From Chitinophagaceae bacterium (lineage in GTDB: Bacteria > Bacteroidota > Bacteroidia > Chitinophagales > Chitinophagaceae), in NCBI GenBank assembly GCA_019752295.1, contig JAIEMK010000036.1, forward strand, positions 124,001 to 188,000: a stretch of DNA of 64,000 bases, written 5' to 3'. The position numbers and the translations under genes are program-made. This document shows positions 1 through 9,324 of this stretch, piece by piece (the first letter of the stretch is position 1; every line of letters starts with the position of its first letter). Below the pieces are notes generated by a model. The model did not search any database. It was not told the DNA's origin and saw only the letters and a list, made by a program, of their open reading frames with translations.

Positions 1-3000
1 GTGCACAACTGGTTGATCTGGTTGTTAACCCCGACACAAAAGCATCTTTTACTTATACCAGTTCGGGATTATGTGTTCCCGGTTTGATCGATAGTAGCAT
101 CATACATGCAAACGCCTCCGCTAGTACTGCTGTATCATGGTATATAAACAATAACTTAATCGGAAATAATCTTGTTTTCCCCGGATATAGTATTGCCAAT
201 CCGATTGATACGGCGAATATCAAACTGATTGCTACAAATGCATATGGTTGTAAGAGCGATTCAATGAGTCACAAATTTTTTATTCTGGCAAAACCCGTCC
301 CCGGTTTTACAAAATCAAACGCACAGGGATGTGGACCATTATCAGTTACTTTCAATAACACCACAACACCTGCTGGAACTAATTATTACCAATTTGTATG
401 GGATTTCGGAAACGGCGATACCTCGCATTTACAAAATCCTCCTGCCATTTTATTCAAGTCCGCACTGAGTCATTTGGATACCACTTATTATATTCGGCTT
501 AAATCCTTTTCGCAGTGTGATACGGTGATTAGTCTAAGGGATTCTGTAATTGTACACGCCCTTCCATTGGCAAAAATTCAGGTTGATACCACTGGCATTT
601 GCCCGGTTGTTGCATCGCCCTACCAATTCAAGGCAAATAATTTATCAATTGGAAATGTAAGCAAGTACTATTGGGATTATTCCGACATTATCATTGACAG
701 CAGCAGTATCCCCGTTTCGGTGTCGCATATTTTTACAACCACAGTTACCAAAAATTATTTGATCCAATTAAAAGCGGTGAATAGTTGCGGTAGCAGTATC
801 GATTCGGTAAATCTTACGGTATATCCGAAAAATATAATTGCAAATTTAGCAATGAACGGACCCGGTTCTATTGGCTGTGCTCCCGATACCATTCGTTTTA
901 CAAACAATTCCTCGGGCGCTAATTCATATCGTATCAGTTTTGGGGATGGCAGCATTGATTCGGTGTATATTTCTAATAAGGGCATGGAGCAAATAAAACA
1001 CTATTATAAAAATCCGGGTATCTATACGGTTACGATGAAAGCCAGTAATACTTGTAATAATACCGATACGATCATTTCGTTTTTGATTACGCTCAATCAA
1101 AAACCTGTTGGTGATTTTACAACGGCGAAAACAAGTTATTGCAGAAACGAAACCATTAGTTTTCAAAATAATTCTGCCGCCGGATATACTTATGAGTGGT
1201 ATTTTGGAGATGGTAGTAGTTCCACTCTTTTCAGTCCTTCGCATAGTTATGCCATTGCCGGATCTTATCAAGTAACCATGGTAATTAAGTCGCTGAATGC
1301 AAATGCAAGTTTCTGTACCGATACCGTCAGGCATAGTATTGTGGTAAATAATTTGGCGCCTACTAATTATGTTTCGAATGCGGCTCCAACCAACTGCGCT
1401 CCATTTAATTTTGTTGCAAATAGCAATCAGCCTGCAGGTAATATTGCCAATTGGATTTTCTCTGATCCAAATAGTATCGATACGCTGGCTACGGGAAATA
1501 ATGCAACACATTTATTTGGTAAGGCAGGAGATTATAAAGTAACGCTGATTAGTTTTAATAATGCAGGATGTTCAGATACCGGCATCACTTATCTTCATAT
1601 TGTTCCAAAGCCTGTAGCTGCTTTTCTTGCATCCGATACGATCAAGTGTTTAAATGCAGATACCATTTTCTTTACAAATAAGAGCAGTTATGCAGCGCTC
1701 GATCCGGTGCAATACAATTGGTATATTAATGGTGTGTTGATGAGTTCAACAAAGGATTTCAAACATAATTTCTCGAATAGCGCTTCAACTACCGCGGCCA
1801 CTAGTTTCATTGTATTATTGGTTGCCACCAATAGCAATGGCTGCACAGATAGTGCTTCGAAAAAAATTACGATCATTCCTCGTTCCAAACCCGCGTTCAG
1901 TATTCTGCCCTCACAAGGTTGTGCGCAGATCAGCGTAAGCTTTACCAATAATAGTCAGTTCGCAAATATCTACAAGTGGTATATCAACGATAGTTTGTTC
2001 TCAACAATGACCACACCATATCCGATTATTTTATCGAAACCAAAGACTAATTATTTTATCAAATTAGTAGCCGATCAAACAATGGGATGCGGCGCAGATT
2101 CGGTGTTTAATACCGTTACTACTTACGATAAACCGAGCAGCGGTTTTACCGATTTTAATATGGCTTTGGCTTGTAGTGGAAATCTTACTGTGCAGTTTAC
2201 AGACATCTCGAAAGCTTCTCCGGGTAGCATCAAGCAATGGTTCTGGGATTTCGGAGATGGGCAAACCAGTAGTCTTATCAATCCCGTTCACGCGTATACA
2301 CAGCCCGGTAATTATCTGATAACACATTATGTTGTGGATGATAAAGGATGTGTTTCTGATACCACGAATAAAGCAGTAAAAAATTTCGGAAAGCCAACGG
2401 TAAAATTCAAGCTGAATAATATTTGTTTACAAACGCCGTCAGTTCCTGTATTCACAACGGTTGATTTTGGTTTTGGTAGCACGGGCATTAAAACTTATTT
2501 ATGGGATTTCGGCGATGGTACGGTTGACACCAGTTCGCATCCGATACACACTTATACAAAAGAAGGACAATACACAGTTACCCTCACCACTGTTTCGGAT
2601 AGTAGTTGCGTTGGCGATACTGCCCTCCAAACAATACAGGTATTGGGTAAACCGGTAGCTGACTTTAAGTTTATTAATAACTGTGTAAACAATCTGGTGC
2701 GGTTTATTGATGCAAGTGCTCCGGGTTACGGACAAAGCGTTGTTGGTTCCTACAAATGGGATCTGGGTGATGGATCGCCTGTATCTTATAGCGCCAATCC
2801 AACGCATAGTTATTTTACAGTAGCAGATTATAATGTTACCCTAAGTGTGAGCAGCGCGCAATGTCCATTATTAAGCGATACAAAAACAAAAGTTATCAAA
2901 ATTGTACAGCCGAGAGAGGGACGAATTTATCCGGTGATTACCACAACTTTTTCTGTTCCTACCCATTTAGAATTAACGCAGAAAGAAGCGGCTTCGGTAC

Positions 3001-3464
3001 AACAAGGAGGGTCTGCAGCATCCTATTTATGGACTCCCTCAACAGAATTGAACAGCACTAAAATTCAAAACCCTGTTGCCGTGTACAATATCAATGATCC
3101 GCGAAAAATAATGTACAATATTGCGATCACGGATACGAGTGGTTGTGTAATCAACGACAAGCAGGAGGTATGGATTTTTGCAGAGTCAAATATTTTGGCG
3201 CCTACTGCATTTACGCCTAATAATGATGGCGCGAATGATCTTTTCATACCGGTGTATATTCAGATCGTACGCATACAGTATTTTAGAATTTTTGACAGAT
3301 GGGGTAATTTACTTTTTGAAACCATGGACATGGGCAAGGGATGGGATGGTACCATCAATGGCAAAAAAATGCCGATGGACACTTACGTGTATATGGTTAT
3401 GGGTATTGATGTAAACGGAAAAACAATTTCCCGAAAAGGTGATGTTACTTTGATAAGAGATTAA
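1..3464 (+). CDS. PKD-repeat surface protein with gliding/T9SS C-terminal domain (5' end outside window)
   Basis: The frame is open from base 3 at the left edge to the stop at 3462-3464, so the N-terminus and any signal peptide are missing. About 1,150 residues are visible. They form a chain of roughly ten PKD-like beta-sandwich domains, recognised by recurring motifs such as WDFGNG, YFGDGSS, WDFGDGQTS, WDFGDGTVD and WDLGDGSPV, each followed by a HxY/TVTL-type strand, with a conserved Cys near the start of many repeats. The last 85 or so residues (APTAFTPNNDGANDLF, then FDRWGNLLFE) match the gliding-motility-associated C-terminal domain used as a type IX secretion signal in Bacteroidota. The protein is therefore inferred to be secreted across the outer membrane and held at the surface, probably as an adhesin or structural protein. 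No enzymatic domain is visible. A strong hairpin terminator follows 19 bases after the stop. Confidence 0.9.
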   Translation, partial: AQLVDLVVNPDTKASFTYTSSGLCVPGLIDSSIIHANASASTAVSWYINNNLIGNNLVFPGYSIANPIDTANIKLIATNAYGCKSDSMSHKFFILAKPVPGFTKSNAQGCGPLSVTFNNTTTPAGTNYYQFVWDFGNGDTSHLQNPPAILFKSALSHLDTTYYIRLKSFSQCDTVISLRDSVIVHALPLAKIQVDTTGICPVVASPYQFKANNLSIGNVSKYYWDYSDIIIDSSSIPVSVSHIFTTTVTKNYLIQLKAVNSCGSSIDSVNLTVYPKNIIANLAMNGPGSIGCAPDTIRFTNNSSGANSYRISFGDGSIDSVYISNKGMEQIKHYYKNPGIYTVTMKASNTCNNTDTIISFLITLNQKPVGDFTTAKTSYCRNETISFQNNSAAGYTYEWYFGDGSSSTLFSPSHSYAIAGSYQVTMVIKSLNANASFCTDTVRHSIVVNNLAPTNYVSNAAPTNCAPFNFVANSNQPAGNIANWIFSDPNSIDTLATGNNATHLFGKAGDYKVTLISFNNAGCSDTGITYLHIVPKPVAAFLASDTIKCLNADTIFFTNKSSYAALDPVQYNWYINGVLMSSTKDFKHNFSNSASTTAATSFIVLLVATNSNGCTDSASKKITIIPRSKPAFSILPSQGCAQISVSFTNNSQFANIYKWYINDSLFSTMTTPYPIILSKPKTNYFIKLVADQTMGCGADSVFNTVTTYDKPSSGFTDFNMALACSGNLTVQFTDISKASPGSIKQWFWDFGDGQTSSLINPVHAYTQPGNYLITHYVVDDKGCVSDTTNKAVKNFGKPTVKFKLNNICLQTPSVPVFTTVDFGFGSTGIKTYLWDFGDGTVDTSSHPIHTYTKEGQYTVTLTTVSDSSCVGDTALQTIQVLGKPVADFKFINNCVNNLVRFIDASAPGYGQSVVGSYKWDLGDGSPVSYSANPTHSYFTVADYNVTLSVSSAQCPLLSDTKTKVIKIVQPREGRIYPVITTTFSVPTHLELTQKEAASVQQGGSAASYLWTPSTELNSTKIQNPVAVYNINDPRKIMYNIAITDTSGCVINDKQEVWIFAESNILAPTAFTPNNDGANDLFIPVYIQIVRIQYFRIFDRWGNLLFETMDMGKGWDGTINGKKMPMDTYVYMVMGIDVNGKTISRKGDVTLIRD

Positions 3465-3482
3465 AATATATTTCAAAAATAT

Positions 3483-3520
3483 AAAAAAGGGGAAGCTCAA
3501 ATAGAACTTCCCCTTTTTTT
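3483..3520. terminator. Bidirectional terminator between the PKD gene and asnS
   Basis: Perfect inverted repeat AAAAAAGGGGAAG / CTTCCCCTTTTTT with an 11-base loop. It has a T run on both strands and lies between two convergent genes, so it can serve both. Confidence 0.85.
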
Positions 3521-3545
3521 ACTTTTGAATTTTTACTTTTGAATT
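3518..3545. repeat. Exact tandem 14-bp duplication at the asnS stop
   Basis: TTTACTTTTGAATT occurs twice back to back (3518-3531 and 3532-3545). The second copy runs into the asnS stop codon (3544-3546 on the minus strand), and the first begins in the T tract of the terminator. It looks like a small replication-slippage duplication. Confidence 0.8.
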
Positions 3546-4992
3546 AGAATTCACAGTTTTTAGGTGTTCTTGCAAAAGCAATTACGTCGCGGATATTTGT
3601 CATTCCTGTTACGAATTGAACCATGCGTTCAAAGCCTAATCCGAAGCCGGCGTGTGGAACAGATCCAAAACGACGGGTATCAAGGTACCAGCTCATTTCT
3701 TCCAGAGGAATATGCATATCCTGCATGCGTGCTTCTAATTTTTCCAATCGCTCTTCCCTCTGTGAACCACCCACGATTTCACCAATACCCGGAGCTAAAA
3801 TATCCATCGCAGCAACCGTTTCTTTTCCGGGTTCGCATCCGTCGTTCAATCGCATATAGAATGCTTTGATAGCAGCGGGATATCCTGTTACGATCACCGG
3901 TTTTTTGAAATGTTTTTCAACCAAGTATCTTTCGTGTTCGCTTTGCATATCTATTCCCCAGCTCACATCATACTTAAACTTCTTCTTTTTATAATGAGGC
4001 GAGTCCAGTAATATTTTGATTGCTTCGGTGTAAGTAATTCTCTCGAATTGATTGTCTACAACAAATTTCAATTTCTCGATCAAGCCCATTTCAGATCTTT
4101 CGTTCTGTGGTTTTTGTTTTTCTTCTTCTGTCAGACGTGTATCAAGGAATTCCAGATCTTCCATATTATGTTGCATGGCATAACGAATCAGGTACTGAAT
4201 AAACTCTTCAGCCAAATTCATATTGTCTTCAATATCATGAAAAGCCATCTCCGGCTCAATCATCCAAAACTCTGCTAAGTGCCTTGCTGTGTTTGAATTT
4301 TCAGCGCGAAAGGTCGGGCCAAAAGTATAGATCTCACTAAATGCCATCGCGCCAAGTTCGCCTTCTAGTTGTCCGCTCACAGTAAGATTGGTGCTCTTTC
4401 CAAAAAAGTCGTCTTTAAAATTTACAGCACCTTCTTCATTGCGTGGTGTGTTATCGAAAGGGAGTGTGGTTACACGAAACATTTCGCCTGCACCTTCTGC
4501 ATCGCTTGATGTAATGATTGGGGTATGCAGATAAATAAATCCTTTTTCGTTAAAGAATTGGTGTACAGCAAAAGCCAATGAATGACGCAAACGAAATACC
4601 GAGCCGAATGTATTTGTTCTAAAGCGCAAGTGCGCTATCTCGCGCAAAAACTCTAAACTATGTTTCTTTGGTTGCAAAGGATATTTCTCTGCATCACTGT
4701 CGCCCAAAATTTCTAATGCGATTGCCTTGATCTCAACGCTTTGTCCTTTTCCCAACGATGCAATTAATTCTCCGGTAACTTTTAAAGATGCTCCTGTTGT
4801 AATTCTTTTGATTGTGGCATCATCTATTAATCCCAACGCAACAACTACCTGAATATTATTATTGGTGCTACCGTCATTCAATGCAATAAATTGGTTGTTG
4901 CGAAAACTTCGCACCCATCCCATTACAATTACTTCCTGTTTTTCGGGCGCAGTATTTAAGAGCGCCTTGATTTTTGTTCTTTTGTTAAACAT
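3544..4992 (-). CDS. asnS: Asparaginyl-tRNA synthetase
   Basis: Charges tRNA-Asn with asparagine in the cytoplasm. The 482-residue protein has an N-terminal OB-fold anticodon-binding domain ([16 protein letters not shown] near residue 25) and a class II catalytic core with motif 2 ([17 protein letters not shown]) and motif 3 ([12 protein letters not shown]) near the C-terminus. The AsnRS-type core and usual family length separate it from AspRS and LysRS. The open frame extends to 5079, but those 29 extra residues are unlike the family. The ATG at 4990-4992, giving [12 protein letters not shown], is preferred, and it lies about 65 bases downstream of the likely transcription start implied by the TAnnTTTG box at 5063-5070. 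It is monocistronic and converges on the PKD gene. Confidence 0.96.
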   Translation of the reverse strand: MFNKRTKIKALLNTAPEKQEVIVMGWVRSFRNNQFIALNDGSTNNNIQVVVALGLIDDATIKRITTGASLKVTGELIASLGKGQSVEIKAIALEILGDSDAEKYPLQPKKHSLEFLREIAHLRFRTNTFGSVFRLRHSLAFAVHQFFNEKGFIYLHTPIITSSDAEGAGEMFRVTTLPFDNTPRNEEGAVNFKDDFFGKSTNLTVSGQLEGELGAMAFSEIYTFGPTFRAENSNTARHLAEFWMIEPEMAFHDIEDNMNLAEEFIQYLIRYAMQHNMEDLEFLDTRLTEEEKQKPQNERSEMGLIEKLKFVVDNQFERITYTEAIKILLDSPHYKKKKFKYDVSWGIDMQSEHERYLVEKHFKKPVIVTGYPAAIKAFYMRLNDGCEPGKETVAAMDILAPGIGEIVGGSQREERLEKLEARMQDMHIPLEEMSWYLDTRRFGSVPHAGFGLGFERMVQFVTGMTNIRDVIAFARTPKNCEF

Positions 4993-5324
4993 CTTTAATT
5001 GATTCTGATTTCTTTGATTGTATCGATCTTCCGTAAAACACTTACAGTATGCGATTTGCGGGCAAAGATAACCAAACAACCCGCAGCACAGACCATCTGG
5101 TAGCCAACTTCGTTAAATTCACACAAAAAATTCGTTTTTTCAGAAAATCTAACTTAACATTGCAGTGGAAACCGAGCTGTACATGTCTTCCTTAGCTCTC
5201 GACATAACAGTTTAACTTCTTTCCAATCAAACAATTTTCAAAAAACCGATCTGAGTTGACATCCCCTTAGACTGGATTTATTCATTGACAACAAACAAGC
5301 CCTTTTTTCTCATTAATTGAATTT
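4993..5324. other. 332-bp divergent intergenic region between asnS and rho
   Basis: Contains the asnS promoter -7 box at 5063-5070 (minus strand). I see no clear TTG-N19-TAnnTTTG promoter for rho on the plus strand, and no tRNA, small RNA or long inverted repeat. Short T-rich and C-rich tracts lie just upstream of the rho ATG. Rho genes are often autoregulated through their leaders, but nothing here demonstrates that. Confidence 0.5.
5063..5070 (-). promoter_or_regulatory. asnS promoter -7 element
   Basis: The minus strand reads TATCTTTG, an exact match to the Bacteroidota -7 consensus TAnnTTTG, about 70 bases upstream of the asnS start. No good -33 TTG at 19-base spacing was found, so the call rests on the -7 box alone. 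Confidence 0.55.
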
Positions 5325-7013
5325 ATGTACGACATTCTGCAATTGAACGACATGCTATTGCCAGAGCTGCAAGACATCGCTGAGCAGCTAGCCATCCCCG
5401 GCACAAAAAAACTGGACAAACAAGCCCTTATCTACAAAATCCTCGACGGACAAGCAGTACAAGCGAGCGAAGTCAAAGACGAGCCCAAGAAAAAAACAGC
5501 CCGCACCAGAAAACCAATGACCATCAAGACTTCTACTGCCAACGGCACGGAAGAAGCTGAAATAATGGAACCTTCTGCTCCGGAAATCCCCGCTGAAAAA
5601 GCTGAGCCAAGCCAAATACCGGTTGCAAAAGCTAGTTCTTCAGATCGTCCGGTTCGAGAAGCCCGTGCCCAACAACCGAAAAAAACTCAAAATAACCGTA
5701 AGCCAAGAACCGAAACTCCGGTTGCTGACGAATCTGGCGAGGCACAACCAACTGCCGACCAGAGCCAGAGCCCAGAACCTGCTACCAACAGTGAAGGCGA
5801 TCAACAAGGCGAAAACGAATCTGGATTACCTACAAACGAACCGGCGCCACAACAGCGTTACCCACAACACCGCAAAGAGCCTGCTTTCAATATTGAATTT
5901 GAAGGGGTAATTCTTGGAGAAGGTGTTTTGGAGATGATGCCCGACGGTTACGGCTTCCTGCGTTCTTCCGATTATAACTATTTGTCTTCTCCGGATGATG
6001 TATATGTTTCTCCTTCTCAAATCAAACTATTTGGACTGAAAACTGGAGACACAGTTCATGGAGCTGTTCGTCCGCCAAAGGAAGGTGAAAAATATTTCGC
6101 CTTATTGAAGGTTGATAATATTAACGGTAAGCGCCCGGATGAAGTGCGCGACCGCGTGCCTTTTGACTACCTGACTCCTTTGTTTCCTTTTGAAAAGCTG
6201 AACCTGTTTACTACTTCCAATAATTATAGTACCCGGATCATGGACATCTTTACCCCAATCGGTAAGGGTCAGCGTGGATTAATTGTTGCCCAACCAAAAG
6301 TGGGTAAAACAATGCTGTTGAAAGAAGTTGCAAATGCAATTGCGGCTAATCACCCCGAGTGCTATTTGATGGTGGTGCTAATTGACGAGCGTCCCGAAGA
6401 GGTTACCGATATGGAAAGAAGTGTTAGGGCTGAAGTAATTGCCTCAACTTTTGACGAGCCCGCCGAAAAGCACGTGAAAGTTTCTGCCATCGCTCTGCAA
6501 AAAGCCAAGCGCTTAGTTGAGTGCGGACACGATGTAGTAATATTATTAGATTCCATCACCCGTTTGGCTCGTGCCCACAACACAGTTGCACCTGCTTCCG
6601 GAAAGGTTTTATCTGGAGGTGTTGAAGCAAATGCCATGCAGAAACCAAAACAGTTTTTTGGTGCTGCCCGTAAAATTGAGCATGGTGGTTCTTTAACTAT
6701 TCTTGCTACTGCACTGATCGAGACCGGCTCAAAAATGGACGAAGTAATTTTCGAAGAATTCAAGGGTACAGGTAATATGGAACTCTTGCTGGATCGTCGC
6801 CTCGCTAACAAAAGAATTTTCCCGGCCATTGATCTGGCTGGTTCTTCAACACGTAGAGACGATTTACTTCTCGACAAAGAAGTGCTGCAACGCATGAATA
6901 TTCTACGCCTCTTTATCAATGATATGAATACGGAAGAAGCAATGAACGAGCTGCTGAAACGCATGCGCGGAACCCGTGATAATGAAGAATTTTTAATGAG
7001 TATGAACAGATAA
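5325..7013 (+). CDS. rho: Transcription termination factor Rho with long low-complexity insertion
   Basis: Hexameric RNA-dependent ATPase that ends transcription of untranslated RNA. The 562 residues comprise a Rho_N/SAP-like helical domain (about 1-45), an insertion at about 50-184 rich in E, P, A, Q, S and K, a cold-shock-like RNA-binding domain (about 190-270, including [15 protein letters not shown]) and the RecA-type motor. The motor has Walker A QPKVGKT near residue 325 and Walker [15 protein letters not shown] near 405. E. coli Rho is about 420 residues; the insertion accounts for the difference. Such insertions are typical of Bacteroidota Rho, and the one in Bacteroides thetaiotaomicron has been described as an intrinsically disordered region supporting phase separation. 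The insertion-coding DNA is C- and A-rich compared with the motor-coding part. A terminator follows at 7051. Confidence 0.97.
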   Translation: MYDILQLNDMLLPELQDIAEQLAIPGTKKLDKQALIYKILDGQAVQASEVKDEPKKKTARTRKPMTIKTSTANGTEEAEIMEPSAPEIPAEKAEPSQIPVAKASSSDRPVREARAQQPKKTQNNRKPRTETPVADESGEAQPTADQSQSPEPATNSEGDQQGENESGLPTNEPAPQQRYPQHRKEPAFNIEFEGVILGEGVLEMMPDGYGFLRSSDYNYLSSPDDVYVSPSQIKLFGLKTGDTVHGAVRPPKEGEKYFALLKVDNINGKRPDEVRDRVPFDYLTPLFPFEKLNLFTTSNNYSTRIMDIFTPIGKGQRGLIVAQPKVGKTMLLKEVANAIAANHPECYLMVVLIDERPEEVTDMERSVRAEVIASTFDEPAEKHVKVSAIALQKAKRLVECGHDVVILLDSITRLARAHNTVAPASGKVLSGGVEANAMQKPKQFFGAARKIEHGGSLTILATALIETGSKMDEVIFEEFKGTGNMELLLDRRLANKRIFPAIDLAGSSTRRDDLLLDKEVLQRMNILRLFINDMNTEEAMNELLKRMRGTRDNEEFLMSMNR

Positions 7014-7050
7014 GCAGTATTCCCAAACAGTAATAAACTATTTATGATTA

Positions 7051-7079
7051 AAAAACCCTCTGATTCTAGGGGGTTTTTC
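7051..7079 (+). terminator. rho terminator
   Basis: AAAAACCCTC, 8-base loop, then a GGGGGTTTTT arm with one G-T wobble, 37 bases after the rho stop and continuing into T-rich DNA. Confidence 0.8.
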
Positions 7080-7288
7080 TTTTGTTATAAGCAGCTCTTT
7101 ATTTTTTTACTATTCCCGTTGAAATCAACCAGGTTCTACTTCTTTTTACTAAAATCCTCTGCCGATAGCTGCATTTTTGTTTTTAAAAAGCCGAAACCTC
7201 TATTTTACCTGTGTTCGTGGGAAAACCTATTTGAAATAAACAGTAAAAAACTGTTTAAAATAAGTTATTAGGATTTAATTGGTCTTTT

Positions 7289-7858
7289 CTATTTATAATA
7301 TCCTGTTTTTTCAATCTCTTCTCTTACTGGATCGCTTAACAGGTAACGAACAGATTTGCCTTCTTTAATGGCATGTCGGATTTCTGTAGCTGAAATTTCC
7401 AGCAGAGGTGCATCGAGTACAAGAATTTTTGCTCCGAAATCGTCTTTGATTTCAAAGCCTGGACGACGGTAAATAATGAAGGAATAATTTTTAACCAGGA
7501 GTTCAAAATTTTTCCAGCGGGGAAGATTCTGAAAACTATCGCTTCCCATGATCACCGAAAATTCATGCTGTGGGTATTTCTCCGTGAGATAGGTCAGGGT
7601 GTCGATTGTGTAAGATGGTCTCGGTAATTTAAACTCAGCATCTGAAGCTTTTAACTGTGTATCACCCTCAACAGCCAATTGCACAAGGTGCAGGCGTTGG
7701 TATTCGTTTAATAAAACAACAGAGGGCTTGAGTGGATTTTGAGGAGAAACTACAAACCAAACTTGCTGTATATCGGTGCGATTAGCTACATGGCTACCAA
7801 TAATCAGGTGACCTATATGAATAGGGTTGTAAGAGCCAAAATAGAGTCCGATATTCAT
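7289..7858 (-). CDS. nadD: Nicotinate-nucleotide adenylyltransferase
   Basis: Adenylates nicotinate mononucleotide to deamido-NAD, a shared step of de novo and Preiss-Handler NAD synthesis. The 189-residue protein starts with the nucleotidyltransferase signature GSYNPIHIGH (residues 8-17), which supplies the two histidines of the HxGH motif, and ends with the ISATEIRHAI motif that contacts the ATP phosphates. Length and layout match bacterial NadD rather than PPAT (CoaD). It is the second gene of a short minus-strand unit, 19 bases after feoA. nadA lies about 17 kb away, and pnuC with a ribosylnicotinamide kinase lies near the right end, so NAD metabolism recurs in this window. Confidence 0.94.
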   Translation of the reverse strand: MNIGLYFGSYNPIHIGHLIIGSHVANRTDIQQVWFVVSPQNPLKPSVVLLNEYQRLHLVQLAVEGDTQLKASDAEFKLPRPSYTIDTLTYLTEKYPQHEFSVIMGSDSFQNLPRWKNFELLVKNYSFIIYRRPGFEIKDDFGAKILVLDAPLLEISATEIRHAIKEGKSVRYLLSDPVREEIEKTGYYK

Positions 7859-7877
7859 TCAAATTATTGACTATCAG

Positions 7878-8114
7878 TTAATTATGTGTTTTTAGCAACT
7901 GCACAAAGATACTATTAGCTTCATTAAGGCGCAGACTTAAATGATAACCAGCAACCGAAATGCTGATGGGATCACCCAAGGGCGCTTTTTGCTCTACCTT
8001 TATGATCTCTCCCGGCACACATCCCATCTCCATCAGCTTGATAAAGATTTCATCTTTTTCGAACGACATGATTTCCGCTTTCTGACCAATCTCTAACTCT
8101 GACAATCTCTTCAT
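7878..8114 (-). CDS. feoA: FeoA-domain protein
   Basis: A 78-residue SH3-like FeoA domain (LSELEIGQKAEIMSF at the start, MGCVPGEIIKVEQKAPLGDP in the middle, then the SVAGYHLSLRLNEA strand). FeoA is the small cytosolic partner of the ferrous iron transporter FeoB. Here no feoB is adjacent: the gene is followed 19 bases later by nadD, and upstream lies divergent ybeY. It may act with a distant FeoB, or it may be a free-standing FeoA-like protein of other function. Transcription probably starts from the TACCTTTG box at 8133-8140. The domain call is firm; the role in iron transport is inferred from the family. Confidence 0.85.
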   Translation of the reverse strand: MKRLSELEIGQKAEIMSFEKDEIFIKLMEMGCVPGEIIKVEQKAPLGDPISISVAGYHLSLRLNEANSIFVQLLKTHN

Positions 8115-8132
8115 CTATTACTTTATATTTTG

Positions 8133-8140
8133 CAAAGGTA
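8133..8140 (-). promoter_or_regulatory. feoA-nadD promoter -7 element
   Basis: The minus strand reads TACCTTTG, an exact TAnnTTTG match, about 20 bases upstream of the feoA ATG. An upstream TTTG exists, but at 14-15 bases, shorter than the usual spacing. Confidence 0.5.
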
Positions 8141-8189
8141 ATATGGTTAGCATGCAAATTGTTACGAATTTTGGAGTAAGCAAATCACT

Positions 8190-8621
8190 ATGCAAACCAT
8201 TCATTTCAGGAACGCCGACAAAACTTTTCTATTTCCCAATAAAACAGTCATTAAAAAATTTATTGGACTGCTTTTTAAAGAAGAAAAGAAAGTGTTGACC
8301 GAGTTAACTTATGTATTCTGCTCAGACGAGTTCTTGCTCGAGATCAACCGGAACTATTTGCAGCACGATTTTTACACCGACATTATAACATTCGATCTCT
8401 CCGAAACACAGCATGAAATCATTGGAGAAATCTACATTAGCCTCGACCGTATTAAAGAAAATGCTGAGGAACTCGAAACTTCTTTGAAAGAAGAAACCCT
8501 TCGCGTACTCTTTCATGGAGCATTGCACCTTTGTGGCTATAAAGACAAAACAAAATCTCAAATTGCTATCATGCGAAAAAAAGAGGAACAGTATTTGCAA
8601 CTATATGAGAAGTCGGTATAA
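8190..8621 (+). CDS. ybeY: rRNA maturation endoribonuclease YbeY
   Basis: Single-strand endoribonuclease involved in 16S rRNA 3' processing and ribosome quality control. The 143 residues end in the metal-binding segment HGALHLCGYKDKT (about residues 110-122). In E. coli YbeY the zinc is held by three histidines in HGxLHLxGYDH; here the first two are kept, but the third position reads K-D-K instead of D-H. I recall this GYKDKT form as common in Bacteroidota YbeY, so it is probably a lineage variant rather than damage. The following CAP-domain frame opens right at the stop codon, suggesting co-transcription. Confidence 0.93.
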   Translation: MQTIHFRNADKTFLFPNKTVIKKFIGLLFKEEKKVLTELTYVFCSDEFLLEINRNYLQHDFYTDIITFDLSETQHEIIGEIYISLDRIKENAEELETSLKEETLRVLFHGALHLCGYKDKTKSQIAIMRKKEEQYLQLYEKSV

Positions 8622-8637
8622 TTGCCCCTAACCCAAA

Positions 8638-8653
8638 AGTTCCACGTGAAACA
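8638..8653. promoter_or_regulatory. parS-like site A
   Basis: AGTTCCACGTGAAACA matches the general bacterial parS consensus TGTTTCACGTGAAACA at 14 of 16 positions. It overlaps the GTG that is the likely start of the CAP-domain gene (8646-8648). Confidence 0.65.
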
Positions 8654-9302
8654 AAGCTTCTTAATTCTCTTTCTATTACCAATTCTTGGTTTTTGCCAAG
8701 TTGGTTCTGTGTCTCTAAGTTCAGAACCCAAAGCAAATACCAGCTTAAGAATTCGTTCGATTGACAGCTTAAACGCTAAAGATCCTGAATTCAAACATTT
8801 ATCAGGGCTGGAAAAAGAGATGTATTATTGGATAAACTATAGCAGAATCTATCCAAAACAATTTCTGGACTCTGCCCTAACACCATTACTCAAGCAATTT
8901 CCAAATCTTCAAGGGAAAAATGCAGAATCTCTTAAAACTGCGTTTAACCAAAACGAGTCCCTCACTCCATTTGTTTTGAACTACAGACTTCTTCAACTTG
9001 CAAGAGAACAAGCAAAAGACAATGTGGCACAGGGGCATATCAATCACAATAGCTTAAAAGGAAAACCATTTTATTTAAGAATTAGGGATGCCGGAATTCG
9101 TTATTGTGCGTCGGAAAACATTTCCAACGGACCTCCAGACATGCTTTTCCAACTTTGTTTGTTGTATTTAGACATTGGTGTTCCCGGATTAGGGCACCGA
9201 AAAGCTCTGTTTAACCCACAACTAATAGAACTGGGGTTAGGTGTTGCCGCCCAAAATGCGGATACTTACTACACTGTTCAGGATTTCGCCTGCGCTCAAT
9301 AA
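8646..9302 (+). CDS. CAP (SCP/PR1-like) domain secreted protein
   Basis: The frame is open from a TTG at 8622, immediately after the ybeY stop, but the GTG at 8646 gives a clean signal peptide (MKQSFLILFLLPILGFCQ), so it is preferred; the mature protein is then about 200 residues. The CAP fold is supported by the spaced residues GHINHNS, SENIS and GHRKALFNP, corresponding to the His/Glu/His cavity residues of the family, and by the terminal strand TYYTVQDFACA. Bacterial CAP proteins are exported, but their biochemical activity is mostly unknown; no substrate is proposed. The parS-like palindrome A spans the start codon, so ParB binding could affect its expression. It lies between ybeY and the mnmG promoter. 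Confidence 0.8.
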   Translation: MKQSFLILFLLPILGFCQVGSVSLSSEPKANTSLRIRSIDSLNAKDPEFKHLSGLEKEMYYWINYSRIYPKQFLDSALTPLLKQFPNLQGKNAESLKTAFNQNESLTPFVLNYRLLQLAREQAKDNVAQGHINHNSLKGKPFYLRIRDAGIRYCASENISNGPPDMLFQLCLLYLDIGVPGLGHRKALFNPQLIELGLGVAAQNADTYYTVQDFACAQ

Positions 9303-9308
9303 GTAGAA

Positions 9309-9324
9309 TGTTCCACGTGGAACG
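9309..9324. promoter_or_regulatory. parS-like site B
   Basis: TGTTCCACGTGGAACG contains the perfect 14-bp palindrome GTTCCACGTGGAAC (9310-9323), a known form of parS. It lies 6 bases after the CAP gene stop and exactly 120 bp from site C. Confidence 0.75.

Noticed and set aside
924..1511. 195-codon minus-strand frame inside the PKD gene
   Set aside because: It lies antisense to a clear repeat-bearing coding sequence and has no domain features; a shadow frame.
6471..6476. CACGTG in rho as a further parS site
   Set aside because: Only about 9 of 16 positions match; the flanks do not form the palindrome.
7044..7271. Open frame of 75 codons after rho
   Set aside because: It begins inside the rho terminator hairpin, is dominated by Phe, Leu and Lys from T- and A-rich DNA, and shows no domain or start context.
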